35,944 nucleotides of DNA from assembly GCA_001787405.1 (NCBI GenBank), contig MFWV01000007.1, forward strand, positions 79,694-115,637, given 5' to 3'. Each line of letters starts with the position of its first letter. Positions within the stretch are counted from its first letter, which is position 1. The stretch is from Candidatus Pacebacteria bacterium RIFOXYA1_FULL_38_18. Its GTDB lineage: Bacteria; Patescibacteriota; Microgenomatia; UBA1400; PJMF01. Positions 19,191 through 28,674 of this stretch are shown piece by piece. A model generated the notes under the pieces. It was not told the DNA's origin and did no database searches. It was given only the letters and a program-made list of their open reading frames with translations. The position numbers were made by a program, and so were the translations under genes.

Positions 19191-20546
19191 TTATCGTAAA
19201 AGTTGTTTAGTGTGTCTTCTGGCGAATTGCTGTTTGGCAAATCGATGCGCCTCATCACGAATTTGGGCAATTAACTTGAGAGTGGGATGATTTGTTGGCA
19301 GTTTCAAGATTTCATAATCAATTTTTTTTCCCTCTTGTTTGGTAGGAATAATTAAACGATCTGGATTTTTGGCAATGCCGATAACTGGATTGTTCCACTG
19401 CCAAACTTTCAAAGCTGCTCTCACCTGTCCTTTTCCTCCATCAATCACCACCAGACTTGGTTTTTTCCACTCGGGATGATTTTGCCGGCGCTGTAAAGCC
19501 TCTTGCAACATTTGATAATCATTGGGAGTGTTTAGGGTGTAGATATTGAATAAACGATAGTGTTGTTTTTTGGCTTGACCAGCCATAAAAACCACCATAC
19601 TAACGGCTGCATTTGTGCCCTGAATATTACTAACATCATAGCCTTCAATGCGGGTGAGTTTAGCCGTGCGAGGAAAATTGGTATAGGTTTGTAAGATTTT
19701 TCGCAATTCTGTCAAACCTTGCTGGGCTTGTTCCATGCCAAAGCCAGGCAATACTAAAGCAGGAGCTAAACGGTATTGTTTATGAGTAACTTCTTCGATC
19801 AGTTGAATTTTTTGTTTATAAAGTTGGGCTTTTTCAAATTGTTGTTGTTTGGCCGCCTGTTTCATTTTGGCGATTAAGTTTTTGACGATAATTCGCTTTT
19901 TACCACGCAAAAATAAAATTAAAGATTTGATGTTTTCTTGATACTCATTCGCTGTAATTTGACCTACACAAGCTCCTGGACATAAATCCAAATGATAATA
20001 AAAACAAGGACGATCGGTTTGAGGATGAGCGCACCAAGGAAATATTTTTCTGGTAATTTTCAAGACCTCATTCAATTTGGCGCTACTAGGAAAAGGTCCT
20101 AGAATCGTGCCTTTTGGTTTTTCTTTAATTAAATCTGACTTTCTTTTTTTGATAACGCGCGGAAAGGTTTCATTACTAATTACTAAATAAATTGGAGATT
20201 TGTCATCTTTCAATCTGATGTTAAAAAATGGCTGATGAACACGAATTAATTCTGCCTCAATGAGTAGAGCTTCCAGTTCACTATCTAGAATTTCAAACTT
20301 GAGTTGTTGAGCAGTGGTGACTAGTTTTTTGATCCGCGGAGCCAATTGATCGAACTGAGTGTAATTTGCGAGACGATTCTTGAGATTTTTGGCTTTACCA
20401 ACATAAAGGATTTCACCGTTTTCGGCGAAAAACGAGTAAACTCCCGGCTCCGAGGGCCAAGAGGATGCTGCCTGCGACCAAACCAATGAGGGTGTACGGG
20501 TGCGCAACATACTGGACAAATTGGGGGGCGTTTTCAATTTCGACAT
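19191..20546 (-). CDS. uvrC: UvrC-like excinuclease subunit C, short form (start uncertain)
   Basis: GIY-YIG PGVYSFFAENGEILYVGKAKNLKNRL, UVR region, RNase H-like YDVSNIQGT / VVIDGGKGQ / RDEAHRFA; stops directly after that domain. Confidence 0.92.
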   Translation of the reverse strand: MSKLKTPPNLSSMLRTRTPSLVWSQAASSWPSEPGVYSFFAENGEILYVGKAKNLKNRLANYTQFDQLAPRIKKLVTTAQQLKFEILDSELEALLIEAELIRVHQPFFNIRLKDDKSPIYLVISNETFPRVIKKRKSDLIKEKPKGTILGPFPSSAKLNEVLKITRKIFPWCAHPQTDRPCFYYHLDLCPGACVGQITANEYQENIKSLILFLRGKKRIIVKNLIAKMKQAAKQQQFEKAQLYKQKIQLIEEVTHKQYRLAPALVLPGFGMEQAQQGLTELRKILQTYTNFPRTAKLTRIEGYDVSNIQGTNAAVSMVVFMAGQAKKQHYRLFNIYTLNTPNDYQMLQEALQRRQNHPEWKKPSLVVIDGGKGQVRAALKVWQWNNPVIGIAKNPDRLIIPTKQEGKKIDYEILKLPTNHPTLKLIAQIRDEAHRFAKQQFARRHTKQLLR

Positions 20547-22281
20547 GATCTACAAAAACTTCTTGTTCATTAACTTTAATATTGATGGCTAGTTGATCTT
20601 TTTCTGGCCAAGCATTGTTCATATTATAAACAAAGATTGAAATCGTGACTGATTGATAAGGTAGTAGGGCGGGAATGTCAGTAGCTCCAAAAACTCTCAC
20701 TTGAGAATTTTCTGAAGAAAGATCAAAGCTGATGTTATACCAAGCTGCCCCCGTAGGATTTTCTATATTGACGTTGTAAAAGCCGGGCAAAATAGAAAAA
20801 TTGGAACGTTGAGGAGTGATTTTGCCTATTAATTCTGGTGCTTGATTGGGAAAGCGAGTGCCAAAACTTACTTCCAAAGTTTTTTCTGTTTGTTGCTCGT
20901 TTTTATAAGAACCGGCTGGATAAGGCAGATTACTGGATTGGCCGTTAATAGCTAAAACAACGTGATTGAGGTCAAATTGATTAAAATAATCAACACCACC
21001 AGTAGTGTTTCCCCAAGTAGGATCGACTGGTTGCCAATTTCCAGAATCTTCATTCCAAAATTCTGGCCAAGCATGCAAAATATCCTCCACTAAACTCAAA
21101 GGTCGCAAACGACTATTTTCTGTATAAGCGTAACCAGTAATCAAGCGAGTGGGAATATTATTTGCTCTAGCCAAAGTGATAAATAAATCAGAAAATTCTT
21201 GACAGGCAGCATCTTCTGGATTACTAAGTGCTTGTATGGCTCCTTGTCTTTTCAGTTGATCTAGAGATTCAACGTTTTTATAAATCAAATTGTTGGTAAC
21301 AAAATCATAAATAGTTTTGGGAGTATTATATTCTTGAGCTAATTGTTGAATGGTGTGGTGATTAATGTCCCAAAAAGGTTGGGCTTGAATGTGAAAGTCC
21401 TGAGGTTGAATGACAGGTACCATTTGATTTTGTTCCAAAGTCAAGACCACAGTGGCCGCAGCTTCCACTGTCTGAGCAGTATTGCCACCCAAATAAAAAG
21501 TGGCAATCCAGTTACCATCTTTGTCGCGTTCTATGTTTTCTGGTCTTGGTTCGATTTGTTCATAATTCAGACGTTGAAAAGGAGTATCCGGAGGGAGAGC
21601 TACTTGCAACAAGACTGGCTGAGAATCATTGTTTTCCAAAAAATAACGAAACTTCAAATCAAAAACTTGCTGAAAACCATAAATAGCCGAAACACCTTGT
21701 CCATGAAGATCATTGAAAGTGAGCGATACTTGCTGATTGCGGTTGTTAATACTGTAATTGCTGTTTGGAGTTACCCTAGTTGGCTCGCCATAAAGCAAAG
21801 GAGAATTAAGGACAACAGTGATTTGATCATATTGTTCAGGATCTGCTTGTTTGGGAATAGCTACTTCCAGAACCTGACCATGAATTTGAGCTAGGTCAGG
21901 ATTGATATAGGTAATCGTAAATTGTCGTATCTTTCCTTCTCCGACCAATTGATTGGGAAAAGTAATCCCAATATTGGTTTGGTTGTCGGTTTGAGTTACT
22001 TCTGCCGGAATTTCTCCACTGCTATCAGAAACTCTGACACTCTTGATATTGGGCGAACTGATACGTAAACCATGACGATTGACGAAATAAGTGGGAGTCA
22101 GATTTTTGATGGTAAAAGCATGCTGAACCAATACTTCTCCATTATTTTGCACGGTATAAGTGCTAGTGAGGGTATTTTCAAAAGATTTGGCAGTTTCTTC
22201 TTGAGCTAATACAGTAAAGGGAATAAATAAAATTAAAAATAAAAACAAAAAATGAACTATCAATTGATAAATTTTTTTCAT
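20413..22281 (-). CDS. Secreted/membrane-anchored transglutaminase-like protein
   Basis: Signal peptide; EDAACQEFSDLFITLARANNIPTRLITGY...HAWPEFW...WQPVDPTWG gives Cys-His-Asp; C-terminal TM plus RRKR. Confidence 0.88.
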   Translation of the reverse strand: MKKIYQLIVHFLFLFLILFIPFTVLAQEETAKSFENTLTSTYTVQNNGEVLVQHAFTIKNLTPTYFVNRHGLRISSPNIKSVRVSDSSGEIPAEVTQTDNQTNIGITFPNQLVGEGKIRQFTITYINPDLAQIHGQVLEVAIPKQADPEQYDQITVVLNSPLLYGEPTRVTPNSNYSINNRNQQVSLTFNDLHGQGVSAIYGFQQVFDLKFRYFLENNDSQPVLLQVALPPDTPFQRLNYEQIEPRPENIERDKDGNWIATFYLGGNTAQTVEAAATVVLTLEQNQMVPVIQPQDFHIQAQPFWDINHHTIQQLAQEYNTPKTIYDFVTNNLIYKNVESLDQLKRQGAIQALSNPEDAACQEFSDLFITLARANNIPTRLITGYAYTENSRLRPLSLVEDILHAWPEFWNEDSGNWQPVDPTWGNTTGGVDYFNQFDLNHVVLAINGQSSNLPYPAGSYKNEQQTEKTLEVSFGTRFPNQAPELIGKITPQRSNFSILPGFYNVNIENPTGAAWYNISFDLSSENSQVRVFGATDIPALLPYQSVTISIFVYNMNNAWPEKDQLAINIKVNEQEVFVDHVEIENAPQFVQYVAHPYTLIGLVAGSILLALGAGSLLVFRRKR

Positions 22282-25247
22282 GTTTTTAATTCATCTTTCA
22301 GGTACCGACCAGTGAATGACTGAGAATTTTTGGCCACTTGGGTTGGTGTGCCAGCTGCCACTACTTCTCCGCCATAATCTCCACCTTCAGGACCCAAATC
22401 AATCAACCAATCTGCATTCTTTATGATATCTAAATTATGCTCAATCACAATCACTGTATTATTTTGGCTGACTAAAGTATGCAGGACATTGAGTAATTTT
22501 TGTACATCTGCAAAGTGCAAACCAGTAGTGGGTTCGTCCAGAAGATAAACAACATGATCAGTAGTGCGAATACTTAATTCTCGAGCTAGTTTAACGCGCT
22601 GAGCCTCACCACCACTCAAAGTTGGAGCTGGTTGACCAAGCTCTAGATAGCCTAAACCCACATCAACTAAAACTTGTAATTTGTGTTTGAGAGTGCCGTG
22701 ATGATCAAAGAAATCTAGAGCGTCTTCGATGCTCAAATCCAAAACTTCAGCAATGTTTTTACCTTTATATAGTACTTGTAAAGTTTCATCGTTGTAACGT
22801 TTGCCATTACAAACATCGCACCTTACGTAAACATCCGGCAAAAACTGCATCTCGATCTTGATTTGACCATCACCTTGACAAGTTTCGCAACGTCCTCCTT
22901 TGACATTAAAACTGAAACGTCCAGGATGATAGCCACGCAGATGAGCTTCTTTGGTATTGGCAAAAATCTTGCGTATATAATCAAAAACCTTGGTGTAAGT
23001 AGCTGGATTGGATCGTGGAGTTTTACCAATTGGGCTTTGATCGATCAGAGTTACTCGTTTGACAGCATCAGGCACCATTAATTGATCAACAAACCCAGGT
23101 TGTTTATCTGTTTGTCGCTCCAAATGTTTCATTAATTGATAAAAAAGAGTGTCATGTAATAAAGTGGATTTTCCGGAACCAGATAAACCGGTGATACAGG
23201 TCAAAGAATTAAGGGGAAACTCCACGTCGATTTTTTTGAGATTATGATGATTGGCACCACGCAGAGTAATCACGCCGTCTTCCCCCCTCGCCTTGGCAGT
23301 TTCATCTGCGCCAATCAGCATTCTTTCTGGTTTAACCTGTCTGACTATTTCTTTTTTACGAGCCAAATATTTACCAGTGATTGATTTACGATTAGCAACG
23401 ATTTGTTGGGGAGTGCCTTCGGCAATGATTTTTCCACCGTGTTTACCAGCTCCCGGTCCAAAATCAAAAATATAATCGCAGGAAAGCATTATTTCCCGAT
23501 CGTGTTCTACTACAACAACGGTATTGCCCTGATTTTTGAGTTTTTTCAAGGTTTCTATCAATCGATCATTGTCATGAGGATGCAAACCAATTGTTGGCTC
23601 ATCCAAAATATACAAAACCCCAGTCAAACCCGTACCAATTTGTGAAGCCAAACGAATACGCTGAGCTTCACCACCGGCTAGAGTAGAGGCTTCTCGATTG
23701 AGAGTTAAATAATTGAGTCCTACTGAGCTTAAAAATTTTAGACGAGCAATGATTTCTTTCAAAATAGGTTGACTAATTTCTTGTTCTTGGGGGGATAATT
23801 TTTGTTTTTTGGTCAAATCTTGATGCCAAGTTAAGGCTTGATGAATGGTTAAGTTTGTCACATCGGCAATACTATATTTATCCACAGTAACTGCCAAAAC
23901 CGATGGCTTGAGTCGCTGACCATGACAGTCTGGACAGGTTTCTTTTTGCATAAATTGAGAAATTTCTTTGCGAATAAACTCGCTGTCTGTTTCTTCATAG
24001 CGTCGTTCTAAATTGGTGATGAATCCTTCAAATTTTTCCGAAATCTGTGTTTCCTTGCCAAATCGATTTTGACCGGTTACTCGATAAAATTTATCAGAAC
24101 CAGTGAGTAATTTTTGTTGAAACTCCGGAGCTATGTCTTGCCAGGGAGTTTTTCGAAAATCAAAACCAGCCTCTTCTACGACTACTCTCACCAGTCTGGC
24201 CCACCAAGTGTCATGACTTAAACTACGAGCAAAAGGAATCACGGCTCCTTCGCTAAGGGTGAGGCTGGGAGCAATGATTTTTTCTGAGTTAATTCTCAGC
24301 AATGAGCCCAGACCATTACAAGTGAGACAAGCACCTTCTGGTGAATTGAATGAAAACATTCGTGGCTCTGATTCTGGTAAAGAGATGCCACAGTGACTAC
24401 AAGCCAACTTTTCACTAAATAAATAATCTTTCATTTGGGTAGGTTTGCTAGGAAAATCCAAGGAGTCGTCATTTACTAAAGTAGCGATTACCAAACCAGC
24501 AGAAAGTTTAAGTGCTTCTTCGATGGTTTGTGATAATCGGGACTTGAGAGTTCTCATTTCCTGTACATCATTGAGTTGTTTTTTATCAATACTCAAGCGA
24601 TCTAGAATGACATCAATTTGATGTTTATTGGTTTTAATCAAACCAATTTTTTCATTTACACTGTAAACTTGGCCGTCAATGCGGACGCGACTATAACCTT
24701 GTTTTTCCAGATTGGTCAACAGAGCCGAGAACTCACCTTTGCGATTTCTGACTACTGGAGACAAAATCATCAAACGAGTTGGCTTGGTTGCTGATTTTTC
24801 AGTCAAGATCTCAATGATGTGATTGATAATTTGATCTACGCTTTGAGTGCTCACTTCCCGACCACAATCAGGGCAGTGTGGATGGCCGATTCTGGCAAAT
24901 AGCAAACGCAAATAATCATAAATCTCAGTGATAGTACCCACCGTAGAACGAGGATTGTGAGAAGTAGTTTTTTGGTCAATAGAGATTGCTGGAGATAAGC
25001 CTTCAATTTGATCTACATCTGGTTTTTGCATGATGCCCAAAAATTGACGAGCATAAGAACTCAAAGATTCTACATAGCGTCGTTGTCCTTCTGCATAGAG
25101 GGTGTCAAAAGCCAATGAAGTTTTCCCACTACCAGAAAGACCGGTAAAAACTACCAGTTTATTTTTGGGAACAGCTAGCGAAATATCTTGAAGATTATGT
25201 TCTCTAGCACCAGAGATGATGATGTGATCCAGTGATGTTTTGGCCAT
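22278..25247 (-). CDS. uvrA: UvrA excinuclease ABC subunit A
   Basis: GLSGSGKTSLAFDTLYAEGQRRYVESLSSYARQFL, zinc CxxC motifs, two ABC signatures (LAGGEAQRIRLASQIG, LSGGEAQRVKLARELS). Confidence 0.97.
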   Translation of the reverse strand: MAKTSLDHIIISGAREHNLQDISLAVPKNKLVVFTGLSGSGKTSLAFDTLYAEGQRRYVESLSSYARQFLGIMQKPDVDQIEGLSPAISIDQKTTSHNPRSTVGTITEIYDYLRLLFARIGHPHCPDCGREVSTQSVDQIINHIIEILTEKSATKPTRLMILSPVVRNRKGEFSALLTNLEKQGYSRVRIDGQVYSVNEKIGLIKTNKHQIDVILDRLSIDKKQLNDVQEMRTLKSRLSQTIEEALKLSAGLVIATLVNDDSLDFPSKPTQMKDYLFSEKLACSHCGISLPESEPRMFSFNSPEGACLTCNGLGSLLRINSEKIIAPSLTLSEGAVIPFARSLSHDTWWARLVRVVVEEAGFDFRKTPWQDIAPEFQQKLLTGSDKFYRVTGQNRFGKETQISEKFEGFITNLERRYEETDSEFIRKEISQFMQKETCPDCHGQRLKPSVLAVTVDKYSIADVTNLTIHQALTWHQDLTKKQKLSPQEQEISQPILKEIIARLKFLSSVGLNYLTLNREASTLAGGEAQRIRLASQIGTGLTGVLYILDEPTIGLHPHDNDRLIETLKKLKNQGNTVVVVEHDREIMLSCDYIFDFGPGAGKHGGKIIAEGTPQQIVANRKSITGKYLARKKEIVRQVKPERMLIGADETAKARGEDGVITLRGANHHNLKKIDVEFPLNSLTCITGLSGSGKSTLLHDTLFYQLMKHLERQTDKQPGFVDQLMVPDAVKRVTLIDQSPIGKTPRSNPATYTKVFDYIRKIFANTKEAHLRGYHPGRFSFNVKGGRCETCQGDGQIKIEMQFLPDVYVRCDVCNGKRYNDETLQVLYKGKNIAEVLDLSIEDALDFFDHHGTLKHKLQVLVDVGLGYLELGQPAPTLSGGEAQRVKLARELSIRTTDHVVYLLDEPTTGLHFADVQKLLNVLHTLVSQNNTVIVIEHNLDIIKNADWLIDLGPEGGDYGGEVVAAGTPTQVAKNSQSFTGRYLKDELKT

Positions 25248-25338
25248 AAAAACGAAAAGCTATTATAGCGTTATTGAGGGAAAGTTTCGAGTGTCATCAA
25301 TCTTGAAAATAAAATACCACTCTCAAAGCGAGGAGTAC

Positions 25339-27579
25339 TCACTGAAGTTGACCAATAGTATCTCGCAAAATAGTAGCCAGTTCAAAATCCAAGTCTTTGG
25401 CAGCTTGATTCATTCTACGTGTTAATTTTCTTGCCAAACCAGTTTTTTCAACGGGAGTGAGAGCTTCTGGTTTAATGGCCGTGAGATCAATGATTTCTTT
25501 TTTATTTAGTCGAACGATAGTGCCAGTCAGTTTTTCTGGTTTATTTTTACGACTTAGTTTTTCAGCATAAGTTTCTTCTCTATTCAATAGTTTTTCACGA
25601 ATCGGTTTGTTGATACTGATGGGAGTAATATTATGTTTTTGATTATAAGCAACCTGAGTGGCTCTTCTGCGTTGAGTTTCTTCAATGGCTTGTTCCATAG
25701 ATTTAGTCATTTTGTCAGCAAAAAGCAAGGTTCGGCCATCTTCGTGACGAGCCGCGCGACCCATGGTTTGAATGAGAGCGGTGGCAGAACGCAAAAAGCC
25801 TTCTTTATCAGCATCCAAAATAGCCACCAAACTTACTTCCGGCAAATCAAGTCCTTCGCGCAATAAATTGATACCTATGATCACGTCATATTCTCCTTTG
25901 CGCAAATCATCCAGAATGTCTGAGCGGTCCAAAGTAGTAATATCGGAATGTAGGTAAGCAACCTTTGGTTTCGGTATTTCTTCGAGTTTTTCAATTGGCA
26001 TAATGCGTTTGTAATATGATTGGTCAATCAAACCAATTTTCATCTTTTGAACATTAATATATTCAGAGCGTTGGTAGCCATGGTCAGGATCAGGTGTGGC
26101 GTTCTTTTCCCGAAAACGTTTGATCAAAATCTCTATTTTTTCTGGTGTATTTAAATATTCCGTGAGTGCCTCAGCCATCTTTTTGGTCAGAGTAGTAACT
26201 AGTACTCTTTGTCTCAACGCTTTACGACGAATGATTTCAATGACGAGATCTTCCACCTGATTCTCAATGGGCCTTAATTCAATCAGCGGATCGACCAATC
26301 CAGTCGGTCTGATTAATTGTTCCGCTACTTTTCCATGAGATTGTTGCTGTTCCCAATCATTGGGTGTGGCGGATACATATAAATTTTGCGGGGTGCGTTC
26401 CAAAAATTCATGAAATTGCAATGGACGATTATCCAAAGCACTAGGCAATCGAAAACCGTATTCTATTAAGGTTTCTTTGCGAGATCGATCGCCATGAAAC
26501 ATTCCGCGAATTTGAGGAATCGTCATGTGGCTTTCATCAATAATGGTAAGAAAAGAATCCAGCCCAAAACGTCGCTGATTTTCTGCAAAATAATCCAAAA
26601 GAGTGTAGGGAGGTTGACCTGGTTGACGGCCATCAAAATAACGTGAGTAATTCTCGATGCCATTCACAAAACCAAATTCGCGAATCATTTCTAGGTCATA
26701 ATTTACTTTTTGTTTCAATCGATAGCCTTCCAAAGTTTTACCAGCTCGTTCCATTACTTTCAGACGCTGAGCCAATTCTTGCTCAATTTCTTGAAGGCCT
26801 TTTTTTTGAGCTTGTTCGTTGAGCATGTAGTGTTTGGCCGGATAAATAACAAATCGTTTAACTTGATTTTGATCGGCATTCATAATGGGAGTGCCACTGA
26901 GCGGATCAATTTCTCGAATTTCAGTAATACGATTTTCCAAGGTTTCTATTTTGAAAGCTGTATCTTGATAGGCTGGCCAAACGCGCAGAGTATCTCCGCG
27001 CAATTGATAAGTTCCTCGACGAAAATCCGTGCTACTGCGCTCATATTGAAGATTGGCCAATTGCAATAAAACAGTTTTTTGTTTAATTATTTCTCCTTCT
27101 GTCAGTTGCAACATATATTGACCGTACTCTATCGGCGAGCCGAGATTGTAAATGCAGGAAACCGAGGCTACGACGATTACGTCCTGACGAGTGAGTAGAT
27201 TGGTGGTGGCGGCGAGCCGAAGTTTGTCAATTTCATCGTTGATATCAGCCTCTTTTTCAATGTAAGTATCGGTAGTGGGTAAATATGCCTCAGGTTGATA
27301 ATAATCATAATAAGACACAAAATAACTAACCGCATTTTCTGGAAAATAATCCCGAAACTCTTGATAAAGCTGGGCAGCCAAAGTTTTATTATGAGCAATT
27401 ACCAATGTCGGTCGTTGAGTGTTGGCAATCACGTTGGCCATAGTAAAGGTTTTGCCAGAACCAGTTACTCCCAGTAAAGTTTGGTGTTGCTCTCCCCTTT
27501 CAACTCCCTTAGTTAGTTGATCAATAGCTTGAGGCTGATCTCCAGTCGGTTGATAAGAAGTTTTTAATTTGAAGTTCAC
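25339..27579 (-). CDS. uvrB: UvrB excinuclease ABC subunit B with an insertion in the second helicase domain
   Basis: LLGVTGSGKTFTMANVIA, SYYDYYQPEAYLP, GINLLREGLDLPEVSLVAILDADKEGFLRS, C-terminal UVR domain. Confidence 0.97.
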   Translation of the reverse strand: MNFKLKTSYQPTGDQPQAIDQLTKGVERGEQHQTLLGVTGSGKTFTMANVIANTQRPTLVIAHNKTLAAQLYQEFRDYFPENAVSYFVSYYDYYQPEAYLPTTDTYIEKEADINDEIDKLRLAATTNLLTRQDVIVVASVSCIYNLGSPIEYGQYMLQLTEGEIIKQKTVLLQLANLQYERSSTDFRRGTYQLRGDTLRVWPAYQDTAFKIETLENRITEIREIDPLSGTPIMNADQNQVKRFVIYPAKHYMLNEQAQKKGLQEIEQELAQRLKVMERAGKTLEGYRLKQKVNYDLEMIREFGFVNGIENYSRYFDGRQPGQPPYTLLDYFAENQRRFGLDSFLTIIDESHMTIPQIRGMFHGDRSRKETLIEYGFRLPSALDNRPLQFHEFLERTPQNLYVSATPNDWEQQQSHGKVAEQLIRPTGLVDPLIELRPIENQVEDLVIEIIRRKALRQRVLVTTLTKKMAEALTEYLNTPEKIEILIKRFREKNATPDPDHGYQRSEYINVQKMKIGLIDQSYYKRIMPIEKLEEIPKPKVAYLHSDITTLDRSDILDDLRKGEYDVIIGINLLREGLDLPEVSLVAILDADKEGFLRSATALIQTMGRAARHEDGRTLLFADKMTKSMEQAIEETQRRRATQVAYNQKHNITPISINKPIREKLLNREETYAEKLSRKNKPEKLTGTIVRLNKKEIIDLTAIKPEALTPVEKTGLARKLTRRMNQAAKDLDFELATILRDTIGQLQ

Positions 27580-27627
27580 AGCTGTATTGTAAACGTACAG
27601 GCAATTTTGATATATAATGTAGTACTT

Positions 27628-27807
27628 ATGCGAAGCAAAGAGAGAATTTCTTTAAAAGGAATCATTTCTTCAGGTTTAGAAAAAGTGAAGAAAAAAATGA
27701 AGCCTGGCGTAGATGGTTGGCCAACATCTAAAAAACCAAAACCTGAGCAAGCCGCGGTCTGTCCAGAGGCAGAAAAAATGATTACTGATCATTTTGATGA
27801 TCTTTAA
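27628..27807 (+). CDS. Small basic hypothetical protein
   Basis: MRSKERISLKGIISSGLEKVKKKMKPGVDGWPTSKKPKPEQ...; TATAAT box just upstream (~27613-27618). Confidence 0.5.
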   Translation: MRSKERISLKGIISSGLEKVKKKMKPGVDGWPTSKKPKPEQAAVCPEAEKMITDHFDDL

Positions 27808-27875
27808 TTTTTTCATTTTTCAACTTCACTGGTAAAAAAACTTGATTTTTGAGAAAATACTCTATCTGACCAAAT

Positions 27876-27949
27876 GCGCCAATAGCTCAGCTGGATAGAG
27901 CAACTGCCTTCTAAGCAGTAGGTCACAGGTTCAAATCCTGTTTGGCGCA
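27876..27949 (+). tRNA. tRNA-Arg (UCU)
   Basis: Acceptor GCGCCAA/TTGGCGC, anticodon stem ACTGC/GCAGT with loop CTTCTAA, T-arm ACAGGTTCAAATCCTGT. Confidence 0.95.
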
Positions 27950-27974
27950 CTCGAGCAACTTAAAAATAAAAAAT

Positions 27975-28049
27975 GGTGGTTGTAGCTCAGTTGGTTAGAG
28001 CGCGTCCCTGTGGAGGATGAGGTCGCCGGTTCGAGTCCGGTCAGCCACC
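27975..28049 (+). tRNA. tRNA-His (GUG)
   Basis: G-1 plus GTGGTTG/CAGCCAC acceptor, anticodon loop CTGTGGA, T-arm CCGGTTCGAGTCCGG. Confidence 0.95.
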
Positions 28050-28124
28050 CACAACTAATTTGATTAAGTTTAGTTTTTAAGTAAAATTATTTTTAAATTA
28101 ATCAGTCCAATGATTAATTAAGAA

Positions 28125-28547
28125 ATGCAAACTACGCAAGCAGATATTTATCCGCCGACCAAAATAGTGATCAAAAATACCCCAAGCAAAGGCAGAGGCG
28201 TGTTTGCCATCTCACCGATCAGCAAAAATGAAGTGATTGAAATAGCACCGATTGTTGTGCTGGGCAAATATGATTCTGAAATAATAAATAACAAAAATTC
28301 AGTTCTTTATTATTATTCTTTAGAGCAAGTGAGACTGAAAAGAGATTGTATTATGTTGGGTTATTCTTCACTTTACAATCATAGTGATCAACCCAATTGT
28401 GATTGGGAATATGATGACAACAAAGAAAATAGGTTTTTGAGAATTAGAGCCTTGGTGGATATTAATCCCGGGGAAGAATTGACAATAGACTATGATGATT
28501 CTTCAACGGAACAAGAATTCATGCCGGAAGAAATGTTGAAATTATAA
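28125..28547 (+). CDS. SET domain protein (putative protein-lysine methyltransferase)
   Basis: SKGRGVFAISPISKNEVIEIAP...LGYSSLYNHSDQPNCDWEY...LRIRALVDINPGEELTIDYDD. Confidence 0.9.
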   Translation: MQTTQADIYPPTKIVIKNTPSKGRGVFAISPISKNEVIEIAPIVVLGKYDSEIINNKNSVLYYYSLEQVRLKRDCIMLGYSSLYNHSDQPNCDWEYDDNKENRFLRIRALVDINPGEELTIDYDDSSTEQEFMPEEMLKL

Positions 28548-28674
28548 TTATTGATATTTTTTAAATTGCCAATATGAACGGTAGGTCGATCACTCCCCTT
28601 TCCAACCCTGGTAATATTTGTATATAATGAAATAGTAAATACTGCCCGTGTTTTCACGGACTTTAGAAAATATT

